Assembly: GCA_947463915.1 (NCBI GenBank)
Contig: CANHVO010000017.1
Span: 1-42,213, forward strand
Source: Planctomycetaceae bacterium
GTDB taxonomy: Bacteria > Planctomycetota > Planctomycetia > Pirellulales > Pirellulaceae
DNA: 42,213 nucleotides
Direction of reading: 5' to 3'
The notes under the pieces are model-generated. The model was given only the letters and a program-made list of their open reading frames with translations. It was not told where the DNA came from and searched no databases. Below are positions 8,063 through 16,898 of this stretch, one piece after another. How positions within the stretch are numbered: the stretch's first letter is position 1; every line of letters starts with the position of its first letter. Position numbers and translations under genes: made by a program.

Positions 8063-9430
8063 ATGACAAACACTTTGAAACGCTCCCTTTTTTCTGTAAC
8101 CCTGGCTATGTCTTGCCTGGGCACGTTTGCGAATCTTCGCGCCCAATCGGAGCTGACATTCCGATCCCGCACCGACACGAACGCAGAGCGAGATCTGCAA
8201 CGACTTCGCGACGAGCTAAACAAGGCTCAGGATGTAAACGGTCCAATCAATCCATTGGGGGCATTTTTGCAACGCGATGCGGAAGCGATCGAAAAGGCAA
8301 AAGCCAATGACGCTGCGGCTCGTTTGGAGATCGGACCAGACGAACGAACCCAGGATCGTGACTCCGAATCGGAACGTGCTCCTAGCTTGTCGCCGCCGGA
8401 CACAAAACGACAACTTTCACCTGCCCCAATTACCAAACCGCCCAAAACCGCCGGAGTGTTGCCCGGCCCACGCTACACCATCGTTCAGCAAGCGAGCCCG
8501 CAGATCCGAGTGGAAGATGGGTTCCGTCCAGCTCGTTACGTCTCCGACATGGAAGCGTCCGTTCGCCCTTCCTTGCAATCTCCTGTTAGTCTTGCGTCAG
8601 CGAATTTACCGATTGTCGGACAGCCGACGAACGTTATCTCTAATTTCCAAGAGATTCCAAAAATCTACCCAACAGCACCAAGCACGCTCCCTGGTGGATT
8701 CGCAGGCGGTGGGGGATTGCCGCCAGGCGGGATGACGCCTGCACCAACCAATATAATGCCGAACTTGCCCAATCCGGCTGTTGGAAATGTGCAACAGGTT
8801 CTGCCAAGTGATGCAAGCAATGCACCTATCTTGCCATACCCCTCGAACCTCAGTCCCGCAGTCAATCCAAACCTCACTCCGGCAATCAACGCTCCTGGGG
8901 CGATGGGAACGGCTCCTCCTATCTATTCGATACCGATCCAGAACGGAACCTCCAGCATCGCCGGTCCTCCTGCAACGTATTATCCACCACCAGTCAATAA
9001 CCCGACTTTGACTGGCCAAGCGTACAACGGTGCCCCACTCGCAAATCCTGGTAGCAATGTATTGCCGACGTATCCGCGTCCGGCAGGTCAGCCGGTCACC
9101 GATGCCCCCTTCGTTAGCAAACAACCTTGTCAATTTGATGCTCGTTATATGGTCTCCCGAGAAGCTTATCGTCAATGCTCTGACCCATGTGCTCCACGTG
9201 GTTCACCCTACGCACCTTACGCTACTCAGCCTGGTGGTTCACCCTTTTCGTATGTTCCGCAAACAGGGATGGCTTACAACAATAATGGCTACGATTCTGG
9301 TTATCGGCCGCTCATCGGATTCGGGCAAACTCTCAACAACGCTTATTTAGGTCGCGGTATCGTTGGCCAACCAACAGCCTATGTCGATGGCCAGCCAGTC
9401 CGCAATTTCATCCGATATATTTTCCCATAG
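8063..9430 (+). CDS. Proline-rich secreted protein of unknown function
   Basis: The frame is open from 7925, but the first 46 codons run through a palindromic repeat, so I place the start at the ATG at 8063, which opens a signal peptide (about 1-28, LAMSCLGTFANLRAQS). The mature part of about 427 residues is low in complexity: an N-terminal charged, probably helical region (DTNAERDLQRLRDELNKAQD), a central region rich in Pro, Asn, Gly and Ala that is probably unstructured, and a C-terminal part with four cysteines (PCQFDARYMVS, YRQCSDPCAP), a Tyr/Gly/Pro-rich stretch and the end VRNFIRYIFP. It is exported and may be a cell-surface or matrix component. I recognise no family. The stop lies 16 bases before the start of the downstream aminotransferase gene, so the two may be co-transcribed. 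Confidence 0.75.
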   Translation: MTNTLKRSLFSVTLAMSCLGTFANLRAQSELTFRSRTDTNAERDLQRLRDELNKAQDVNGPINPLGAFLQRDAEAIEKAKANDAAARLEIGPDERTQDRDSESERAPSLSPPDTKRQLSPAPITKPPKTAGVLPGPRYTIVQQASPQIRVEDGFRPARYVSDMEASVRPSLQSPVSLASANLPIVGQPTNVISNFQEIPKIYPTAPSTLPGGFAGGGGLPPGGMTPAPTNIMPNLPNPAVGNVQQVLPSDASNAPILPYPSNLSPAVNPNLTPAINAPGAMGTAPPIYSIPIQNGTSSIAGPPATYYPPPVNNPTLTGQAYNGAPLANPGSNVLPTYPRPAGQPVTDAPFVSKQPCQFDARYMVSREAYRQCSDPCAPRGSPYAPYATQPGGSPFSYVPQTGMAYNNNGYDSGYRPLIGFGQTLNNAYLGRGIVGQPTAYVDGQPVRNFIRYIFP

Positions 9431-9446
9431 TCAGGTAGGACCGCGT

Positions 9447-10625
9447 TTGGCTGTTCGTCCGAGATTTTATTTAGACCACGCCGCAACCTCGTGGCCCAAG
9501 CCGCCAGGTTCGCTGACAGCTTGCATCGATTATCAAACTTCCAACGGTGCCGCAGCTGGGCGTGGAGTGTACCAATCCGCAGAAGCGGCCAGTGAGCTTG
9601 TTCGGACAACCCGACAGGCGATCGCAAGACTCATCGGTGCACCGAACGCAATCGATATCGCTCTTTGTTGCAATGGTACCCAAGCCCTCAATGCAGGCAT
9701 TCTCGGCTTGTTGCAATCAAAGAACTTGCGAGGTTGTCATGTCGTGACCACGGCCACCGAGCACAACAGCGTGTTACGACCTTTGCAACTCGCAACCCAC
9801 TCTTGCGGTATCACTTGGACGGCTGTCCCCTGTGATGCGTCCGGTTGGGTCGATCCAAATCAGGTCCGCGATACGATGACAGCCAATACACGGCTTGTCG
9901 TTGTCAACCATGTTTCCAACGTGACCGGCGCCGTTCAAGACATTCATGCCATCGCTGACATTGCAAGAGAACGCGACGCACTGTTACTCGTGGATGCAGC
10001 CCAATCCTTAGGCTATTTACCGATCGATGTCGTCAAAGATAGTATCGACATGCTTGCGGCTCCAGGTCACAAAGGGGCCGGAGGAATGCTCGGAACGGGA
10101 ATCCTCTACGTGCGAAACGACCTTCAGAAACAAATGGAGTCCATTTGGATTGGTGGGACCGGCACACAAAGCGACTCCATCGACGGACCGTTTGATTGGC
10201 TCGCCGCGGTAGAATCGGGGAATAGCAATCTCCCAGCCATCGCATCGCTGAAGGCTGGATTGGAATGGCTGCGCGATCATAGGCCGCCCGACTCAATGCG
10301 AATTTGGTCCGAAACAATCCTAAAGGCAATTCAACAAACGCCGAACTTGAAGCTGATTGGGCCTGGGAACGACGATCCAGCGCGAAGTCGCTTGCCCGTT
10401 TTTAGTCTTATTTGTGAAAAGCTATCATGCCATGAAGCGGCCATGCTGTTGGATTCCGCATGTGGGGTCGAAGCTCGGTCAGGATTCCATTGTGCCGGGC
10501 TAATTCACGACTATTTGGGCACAAAGGATCGCGGCGGTACATTACGCCTAAGTCTAGGGCACACCAGTACCCTTGCTGACGTCGAGGCAGCTGTTGCTGG
10601 CATCGAGATATTGGGATCAATGTAG
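9447..10625 (+). CDS. Class V aminotransferase / cysteine desulfurase family protein
   Basis: Start chosen at the TTG at 9447: it has AGGTAGGA six bases upstream, lies just after the previous stop, and gives the family's usual beginning (FYLDHAATSWPKP). A TTG at 9363 would force a 68-base overlap and add 28 non-conserved residues. The 392-residue protein is a fold-type I PLP enzyme: the PLP lysine is K209 in APGHKGAGG, with the histidine before it, and the PLP-ring and phosphate residues lie in ATEHNSVLRP and VDAAQSLG. C349 in ARSGFHCAG sits where cysteine desulfurases carry the catalytic cysteine. It probably releases sulfur or selenium from cysteine or selenocysteine. It resembles the SufS/CsdA-like subgroup whose exact substrate is often unknown. 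No Fe-S assembly gene is nearby, so it is not clearly the SufS of this cell. Confidence 0.9.
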   Translation: MAVRPRFYLDHAATSWPKPPGSLTACIDYQTSNGAAAGRGVYQSAEAASELVRTTRQAIARLIGAPNAIDIALCCNGTQALNAGILGLLQSKNLRGCHVVTTATEHNSVLRPLQLATHSCGITWTAVPCDASGWVDPNQVRDTMTANTRLVVVNHVSNVTGAVQDIHAIADIARERDALLLVDAAQSLGYLPIDVVKDSIDMLAAPGHKGAGGMLGTGILYVRNDLQKQMESIWIGGTGTQSDSIDGPFDWLAAVESGNSNLPAIASLKAGLEWLRDHRPPDSMRIWSETILKAIQQTPNLKLIGPGNDDPARSRLPVFSLICEKLSCHEAAMLLDSACGVEARSGFHCAGLIHDYLGTKDRGGTLRLSLGHTSTLADVEAAVAGIEILGSM

Positions 10626-10639
10626 TCAATTCCAAAGTG

Positions 10640-10662
10640 GGTCACTCCTGCCGGGGGTGACC
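10640..10662. repeat. GC-rich hairpin of the GGTCACTC family
   Basis: A 9-bp stem (GGTCACTCC / GGGGTGACC, one G-T pair) with loop TGCCG, lying 15 bases behind the aminotransferase stop codon. It is related to the hairpin at 662-684. No U tract follows, so its role as a terminator is uncertain. Confidence 0.65.
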
Positions 10663-10746
10663 GTCCGCACATCCTGAGATTCCTGGTATCAGGTATACTG
10701 TGTATCCGTAACTCGTTGCCAATTCGCCTCAAAACCCTTTATTCCT

Positions 10747-12939
10747 ATGCGTCACATCACTCGATTGCAGTCGGCACTGCTCTTCGCAACGCTTTCGGCC
10801 CCGACCATTGCTGTAGCCCAAGAACCAAAAGCGCCGGACCTCCCTAACACCTTGGCCCCGCAGCCCGACCGAGCCATGACGGTCCAATACCCCGTGACCA
10901 AGGCCGTGCCTCAGTCGGACAAATACCATGGTCAGACGATTGATGATCCGTTCCGTTGGCTGGAGGACGTTGATTCGGTCGACACTCAAGATTGGGTCAA
11001 ACGTCAAAACGAAGTGACCTTCGAATATTTGAAGTCGTCTCCAAAGCGAAACGAAATCAAGGAACGTCTGACTCAACTTTGGAACTACGAGCGATACGGC
11101 TTCCCGTCCAAACATGGATACCATTACCAGTATACGCACAATAACGGCTTGCAAAACCAAAGCGTCTTGTACATCGCCGACTTCCTTGAGGCGGAACGCA
11201 AAGTTCTCCTCGATCCGAACACGCTTGTCGCTGATGGAACGGTTGCTTTGACAGGCCATGTGCCCAGTGACGACGGCAAACTTTTGGCCTACGGGTTAGC
11301 AAGCGCGGGCAGCGACTGGAACACTTGGAGGGTCCGCGATATCGACACAGGCAAGGATCTCGATGACAAGATCGAATGGGTGAAATTCAGTTCTGTTTCC
11401 TGGACAGGGGACAATCTAGGCTTCTTCTATAGTCGCTACGACAAACCAAGTTCCGACGGTGAGTTCACTGGGGTCAACTACTTCCAGAAGCTCTACTACC
11501 ATAAGATCGGCACCTCGCAAGACGATGACATACTTGTGTACCATCGCCCCGAAGAAAAGGAATGGGGGTTCGGTGGGGCCGTCACCGAAGACAACCAGTA
11601 TCTCATTATCTCGGTTTGGCGAGGAACTGAAAAGCGAAATCAAGTCTTCTACGCAAAGCTCGACGGCAAGTCCGCAGGAGGAGCGACGAAGGTGATCGAG
11701 CTACTCGCTGGCTTTGATAGCGACTATCAATTCATTGGCAACGATGGAACAGTGTTTTATTTCAAGACGGATAACGGCGCTGCCAAACGCCGTATCATCG
11801 CCGTCGACATCGATCGTCCAGCCCGCGAGCAGTGGAAGGAGATCGTACCAGAGTCTGCAGAGACGATCGAATCCGTCAGTCTGTTTGGTGATCGGTTCTT
11901 TGTAACCTATCTCAAGGATGCGACAAGCGTTGTGCGTCAATACTCGACTTCGGGAAAGCGACTTGCAGATCTTGAACTACCGCCGCTTGGTACGGTGGCG
12001 GGTTTAGGAGGCAAGCGATCCGCTACCGAGACGTTTTATACGTTTACAAACTACATTACTCCACCTACCGTCTATCGACTCAACTTGACGGATAACACGG
12101 CCAAGCCATGGCGGCAACCAAAGCTTGCATTCGATCCGTCGGACTTCGTAACCGAGCGGGTTTTTTACAAGAGCAAGGACGGGACTCGCATTCCGATGAT
12201 CCTCTCCCACAAAAAGGGACTTGAACGAAACGGCAAGCTACCAACGCTGCTTTATGCTTATGGCGGCTTCAATATTTCGATTACGCCAACCTTTTCGCCA
12301 GCCAATCTTGCGTGGATGGAAATGGGTGGCGTTTACGCTGTTCCAAATCTTCGTGGCGGTGGCGAATACGGTCGCGAATGGCACGAAGCGGGGATGCTGA
12401 ATAAGAAGCAGAATGTGTTCGATGATTTCATCGCGGCTGCCGAATACCTTGTGGACGAGAAGATAACGAACCCATCGAAGCTTGCGATCCAAGGCCGAAG
12501 TAATGGCGGTCTATTAGTCGGTGCAACCATGGTTCAGCGACCTGAGCTGTTCGCAGTCGCGCTGCCCGGGGTCGGAGTACTCGACATGCTCCGCTTCCAC
12601 AAGTTTACGATTGGTTGGGCTTGGGTAAACGAATTCGGCAGCAGTGACGATCCCGAGCAATTCAAGACGTTGCTTGCCTATTCGCCGCTTCATAACATAA
12701 AACCAGGCATGCGCTATCCAGCGACCCTCATCACGACTGCGGACCACGATGATCGTGTTGTGCCAGGCCATAGTTTCAAATTTGCAGCTCGATTGCAAGC
12801 GAGTCAAAGCGGTCCCAAGCCGACCTTGATTCGGATCGAAACCAGCGCAGGGCATGGTGCCGGAACGCCGGTCAGCAAGCTCGTCGAAACAGCAGCTGAC
12901 ACTTGGGCATTTGTCCTAAAGAACTTCGAGAACGAATAG
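10747..12939 (+). CDS. Prolyl oligopeptidase family serine peptidase (S9A), exported
   Basis: A 730-residue enzyme that cleaves short peptides after proline. A signal peptide (about 1-25, ending IAVAQ) suggests a periplasmic location. It starts with the family's PVTKAVPQSDKYHG...DPFRWLED segment, continues as a seven-bladed beta-propeller (about 100-440) and ends as an alpha/beta hydrolase (about 440-730). The triad is visible: S585 in QGRSNGGLL, an aspartate in TADHDDRVVPGHS near 666-670 and H703 in SAGHGAGTP. The length fits the 680-730 residues usual for the family plus the signal peptide. There is no good ribosome site before the ATG at 10747. The mfd gene starts six bases downstream, so both may be on one transcript, which is an unusual pairing and probably not functional. 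Confidence 0.95.
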   Translation: MRHITRLQSALLFATLSAPTIAVAQEPKAPDLPNTLAPQPDRAMTVQYPVTKAVPQSDKYHGQTIDDPFRWLEDVDSVDTQDWVKRQNEVTFEYLKSSPKRNEIKERLTQLWNYERYGFPSKHGYHYQYTHNNGLQNQSVLYIADFLEAERKVLLDPNTLVADGTVALTGHVPSDDGKLLAYGLASAGSDWNTWRVRDIDTGKDLDDKIEWVKFSSVSWTGDNLGFFYSRYDKPSSDGEFTGVNYFQKLYYHKIGTSQDDDILVYHRPEEKEWGFGGAVTEDNQYLIISVWRGTEKRNQVFYAKLDGKSAGGATKVIELLAGFDSDYQFIGNDGTVFYFKTDNGAAKRRIIAVDIDRPAREQWKEIVPESAETIESVSLFGDRFFVTYLKDATSVVRQYSTSGKRLADLELPPLGTVAGLGGKRSATETFYTFTNYITPPTVYRLNLTDNTAKPWRQPKLAFDPSDFVTERVFYKSKDGTRIPMILSHKKGLERNGKLPTLLYAYGGFNISITPTFSPANLAWMEMGGVYAVPNLRGGGEYGREWHEAGMLNKKQNVFDDFIAAAEYLVDEKITNPSKLAIQGRSNGGLLVGATMVQRPELFAVALPGVGVLDMLRFHKFTIGWAWVNEFGSSDDPEQFKTLLAYSPLHNIKPGMRYPATLITTADHDDRVVPGHSFKFAARLQASQSGPKPTLIRIETSAGHGAGTPVSKLVETAADTWAFVLKNFENE

Positions 12940-12945
12940 AGTCTG

Positions 12946-15900
12946 ATGAAGCCGCAACGGCCTAAGGCCAAACGAACATTGGCGGACTTCTTGAATCGCA
13001 AGGAGGGGCCGCAAATCGATTCCGCGAGTGAGGATGAGGCTGCGCCCGAAGAGTCTTCCAGCGAGGTGCTCCCGTCGCCACCGAAGCCGAAAGCAACAGC
13101 CAAGAAGCTCCGCACGGATGAACCCGCTGATCAGGCAAACGCTCAACCTAATGTGGCCACAAAATCTGCGACAAGCAAAGTAACCAAGAAGAAATCGGTT
13201 CCTGAGCACAAGCCTGAAATCGATCCAATCGAAAAGCAACGGCTCCGAGAGGCTCAAATCCAAGAAGCCGAACATACGGCCAAGCCTGACCCCACAACGC
13301 GTCGTGAAACTCAAGCCAGAGAATTGCTACAAGGCATTACGGGCCTAGAAGCCTTTCGCGACGCAACGGACAAGTGGGCTCGAGGAAGCAGTATTTGTTG
13401 GGAGGGAGCTTGGCTCGGGGCAGTTGCCCCCATGGCGGCTGGCGCTGTTCAACGATTTCGTCGTCCTATGTTGGTCATTTTGGCGCAACATCAAGATGCG
13501 GAAACCGTTGCACGCGACTTGGATTTCTTTCTCGATCGCAATTGCGACGTCTTTCCGCCATCCTCGGACGATATCGACGTCGATTCCTTGCAACAGCAGG
13601 AAGTCATCCAGCGACTACAAGTGTTATCGCGTCTGGATGCTTGCCAGTCACAGCGTGAGCACGGCCTGAACACCAAAGCGGATGTACCCGTCATCGTGAC
13701 CACGATTCCGGCTCTCATGCACCGGGTGCCGAGTCCTCAACAGCTACGGCAGGACCGTCGCAGTTTGAGCGTTGGCCAGCGGGTCGATTTGGCCGAACTG
13801 AAACGCTGGTTGGCTTCGACTGGCTACCGGACAACAACGAGCGTGCAATTGCCTGGCGAATTCACCGCCCGCGGTGGAATCCTCGACGTGTATCCTCCCG
13901 ATTGCGGTGAACCCCGGCGCATCGAATGGTTTGACGATGAAGTAGAATCGATCCGGAGTTTTGATTCGATCACCCAGCGGTCGCTCAATCGAATGGACCG
14001 TGTCGATTTGATCGCAGCCAACGAAGCGACCAAGGAGGAAGCGTCGTTGCTCGATTACTTGCCCAAGGACACGATGATCTTGATGAGCGAGCCCATCGCG
14101 GCCGTCTATAACGCCAACGCGTTCAAAGCCAGAGTGCCATTCCCCGAACGATTTCGCGATCCGAACGAACTCTACGCCGAGATCATCAAGTATGCGTTCG
14201 CCCAAATCACTCAGCTCGCAGGTGAGGGTTACTTAGGTGAATTGCTGCGAGTACCGATTGGTGATGTGCAGCGCATCGGCGGTGAACTTGAAAACATCGC
14301 AAAAGACATCGACAATGCTATCAGCGCACGGTCGGCATTGATCGCTTGCATCAATGAGGGTGAATTGAGTCGGCTCAGCGATTTGCTGCAGCATAGCAAA
14401 GCCTTCCAAGAGGGTAGAGTTAAGCTCGAATTGGGTTTGCTCAGCAGTGGTTTTGAGTTGCAACCCAATGGCCCGTTCGTTTTGACTGTGAACCAATTGT
14501 TAAAGCGGTCAACATTGCGGCGTTCTTCGAGGAGGCTTGCGTCACGAGCCATCGATAGCTTCCTCGACCTCCGCGAAGGGGACCTTGTGGTACATCTGTC
14601 GCACGGTATCGGCATCTATCAAGGAATGGAGCTGATCGAAAAGCAAGGGCAGAAGTTCGAGCATTTGACGATCGAGTTTGAGGGTGGAACGAAACTTTAC
14701 GTCCCGAGCAGCAAGATCGATTTGGTTCAGCGGTACGTGGGGGCAACCAAAGCCAGGCCGAAGTTAGCTCGTATCGGCAGTCAAGCTTGGGTTCGCCAAA
14801 AGATCGCAGCGGAGAAAGCGGTCACCGACATGGCCGCGGACCTACTAGAACTTCAAGCCCAACGCAAACACTTGACGGGAATCGCGTTCAAGCCAGACTC
14901 GGTTTGGCAGAGCCAGTTTGATGGCTCCTTCCCTTACGAGGAGACTCCGGATCAATTGACTGCAATCGCGGCGACCAAAGCCGACATGATGAGTGTGCGG
15001 CCGATGGAACGATTGATCTGCGGAGACGTAGGTTTCGGAAAGACGGAGGTCGCGATGCGAGCAGCCTTCAAAGCCGTCGAGAGTGGCTATCAAGTAGCCG
15101 TGCTTGTACCAACCACCGTGCTGGCCGAACAACACTACAAAACGTTTCGAAAGCGAATGGCCGAATTTCCATTTGAAATCGCCAAATTGAGTCGCTTTGA
15201 AACTTCTGCGGAACAAAAGGAAACAGTGCGACGTTTGGCCCACGGGCAAGTGGACATCGTGATCGGCACGCATCGACTTGCCTCAGCCGATGTGCAGTTC
15301 TTTAATTTGGGACTGCTGATTATCGACGAGGAGCAAAAGTTTGGTGTTGAGCTCAAGGAGCGAATCAAGAAGACGGCATCGATGGTCGACATCCTGACCC
15401 TCTCCGCGACGCCCATTCCGAGAACATTGCACATGTCGCTATTGGGAGTTCGAGATATCTCCAATTTGGAGACGGCGCCTGAGGAACGCATGGCGGTCGA
15501 AACGCGAGTCGTTCGATTTGACGATGCATTGGTGCGGAATGCGATATTGCGAGAGTTGAACAGGGACGGGCAGATATTCTTTGTCCACAATCGAATCGAA
15601 GACATGCACTCGATCGCAGCGAGATTACAACGGATTGCGCCAGAGGCCAGGATCCTGATCGGCCACGGGCAAATGGCTGAAGGGGTTCTCGAGCAAGTCA
15701 TGCTTGACTTCATCGATCACCGAGCGGACATTTTGCTCGCGACGACTATCATCGAAAGCGGCTTGGACATTCCGAATGCCAACACGATCTTCATCGACGA
15801 AGCAAATCGGTATGGGCTGTCTGAGTTGCATCAGTTGCGAGGTCGAGTCGGACGCTACAAGCACCAGGCGCACTGTTATCTCCTAGTCGATCGTGATCGC

Positions 15901-16647
15901 AGCCTCAATCCGGATGCGGCTAGGCGGTTGCATGCGATTGAGGAATACTCGCAGTTGGGAGCCGGTTTTGGCATCGCCATGCGAGATCTAGAAATACGTG
16001 GAGCCGGTAATTTGCTCGGAACGCAGCAGAGCGGCCACATCGCAACAGTGGGCTATGAGCTCTATTGCCAGTTGCTTGAGGGGGCCGTGCGGCAGCTGAC
16101 TCGCCAGCCTCCAAAGATCAAAATCGACGTCGAGGTGAACTTGCCCATCGAAGCATTTTTGTCGAGCGAATACATTCCCGAGATGCGTCACAAAATCGAC
16201 GTCTATCGACGTTTGAGTCGATTGCAGGACGTGCACGCGATCGCTGAACTTAGGCAGGAGCTCGCAGATCGGTTTGGTCCGCCACCTGAGGTTGCTGGAA
16301 GGCTGCTAGATGTAGCGGTGTTGCGAATGGATGCAGCGCTATGGTCGATTCGCTATATCGGCGTGGAAGATGACTACATCGCGTTTACGTATTCAGACGC
16401 CAAGCGAATCGAGCAGTTGGCTCGCAAGCATAACGGCAAGTTACGCATTGTGGACGGCCAGCATGCATATTGGCCTTTGCGCACCGAAGTATTAAAAACC
16501 GTCGGGAAACCTCTGCCAATGTCTCTATCTCGCGTTCCTCAGTCACGGGCGTCCCAGCCCACCCCTGTCGTGGAAACAAATGCGCAAGTGGTAGCAAGAA
16601 CTGATTTGCTGGCAACACTCAGGTCTGTTTTGAGCCCTGGCGGATGA
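12946..16647 (+). CDS. mfd: Transcription-repair coupling factor Mfd
   Basis: A 1233-residue SF2 translocase that removes RNA polymerase stalled at DNA damage and recruits UvrA. Residues 1-120 form a charged Lys/Glu/Pro/Ala-rich extension not usual in the family. The UvrB-like module follows (about 121-430: PVIVTTIPALMHRV, then TARGGILDVYPP), then a spacer, the CarD-like polymerase-binding domain (about 540-640: LREGDLVVHLSHGIGIY...KLYVPSSKIDLVQRYVG), and the motor with Walker A GDVGFGKT (693-700), the Walker B box DEEQ (794-797), SATPIPRTL and the RecG-like hairpin motif FVHNRIEDM. The TRG motif and C-terminal TRCF domain (IDVEVNLPIEAFLSSEYIPE onward) are present, so the protein looks complete. 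It starts six bases behind the prolyl oligopeptidase gene. A block of tandem repeats follows the stop. Confidence 0.98.
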   Translation: MKPQRPKAKRTLADFLNRKEGPQIDSASEDEAAPEESSSEVLPSPPKPKATAKKLRTDEPADQANAQPNVATKSATSKVTKKKSVPEHKPEIDPIEKQRLREAQIQEAEHTAKPDPTTRRETQARELLQGITGLEAFRDATDKWARGSSICWEGAWLGAVAPMAAGAVQRFRRPMLVILAQHQDAETVARDLDFFLDRNCDVFPPSSDDIDVDSLQQQEVIQRLQVLSRLDACQSQREHGLNTKADVPVIVTTIPALMHRVPSPQQLRQDRRSLSVGQRVDLAELKRWLASTGYRTTTSVQLPGEFTARGGILDVYPPDCGEPRRIEWFDDEVESIRSFDSITQRSLNRMDRVDLIAANEATKEEASLLDYLPKDTMILMSEPIAAVYNANAFKARVPFPERFRDPNELYAEIIKYAFAQITQLAGEGYLGELLRVPIGDVQRIGGELENIAKDIDNAISARSALIACINEGELSRLSDLLQHSKAFQEGRVKLELGLLSSGFELQPNGPFVLTVNQLLKRSTLRRSSRRLASRAIDSFLDLREGDLVVHLSHGIGIYQGMELIEKQGQKFEHLTIEFEGGTKLYVPSSKIDLVQRYVGATKARPKLARIGSQAWVRQKIAAEKAVTDMAADLLELQAQRKHLTGIAFKPDSVWQSQFDGSFPYEETPDQLTAIAATKADMMSVRPMERLICGDVGFGKTEVAMRAAFKAVESGYQVAVLVPTTVLAEQHYKTFRKRMAEFPFEIAKLSRFETSAEQKETVRRLAHGQVDIVIGTHRLASADVQFFNLGLLIIDEEQKFGVELKERIKKTASMVDILTLSATPIPRTLHMSLLGVRDISNLETAPEERMAVETRVVRFDDALVRNAILRELNRDGQIFFVHNRIEDMHSIAARLQRIAPEARILIGHGQMAEGVLEQVMLDFIDHRADILLATTIIESGLDIPNANTIFIDEANRYGLSELHQLRGRVGRYKHQAHCYLLVDRDRSLNPDAARRLHAIEEYSQLGAGFGIAMRDLEIRGAGNLLGTQQSGHIATVGYELYCQLLEGAVRQLTRQPPKIKIDVEVNLPIEAFLSSEYIPEMRHKIDVYRRLSRLQDVHAIAELRQELADRFGPPPEVAGRLLDVAVLRMDAALWSIRYIGVEDDYIAFTYSDAKRIEQLARKHNGKLRIVDGQHAYWPLRTEVLKTVGKPLPMSLSRVPQSRASQPTPVVETNAQVVARTDLLATLRSVLSPGG

Positions 16648-16712
16648 GAGTCGTATAGCAATCCGCGACTCCCATGAATTCGAATTTTCAGTTCTCGAAG
16701 AATGTCGAGCAA

Positions 16713-16781
16713 TCGTGCAAAACCGGGGTATAGTATCGTGCAAAACCGGGGCATGGTATCGTGCAAAACCGGGGCATGGTA
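16713..16781 (+). repeat. Three tandem 23-bp direct repeats
   Basis: Three head-to-tail copies of TCGTGCAAAACCGGGGCATG plus GTA start at 16713, 16736 and 16759; the first has TATAGTA at its end in place of CATGGTA. There are no spacers, so this is not a CRISPR array. The block begins 65 bases behind mfd and runs directly into a copy of the GTAGCGAAA repeat. Confidence 0.9.
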
Positions 16782-16784
16782 TTT

Positions 16785-16857
16785 TGTAGCGAAACTCGTC
16801 AAGAGTTTCGGTTGTTCACGCGACACAGCCGAAAGTCTTGACGACTTTCGCTACACA
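16785..16857. repeat. Dispersed double-hairpin repeat (GTAGCGAAA family), copy 2
   Basis: Same architecture and orientation as the copy at 6082-6154. It lies between the convergent mfd gene and the 863-residue orphan, directly adjoining the 23-bp tandem repeats. Confidence 0.9.
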
Positions 16858-16898
16858 AGAGCCTGGCTTTAGCAGCGCACAAAGCAATATTAAGATGT

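Noticed and set aside
16713-16781. 23-bp repeats as a CRISPR array or phage attachment site
   Set aside because: No spacers, no cas genes and no integrase; simple tandem duplication.
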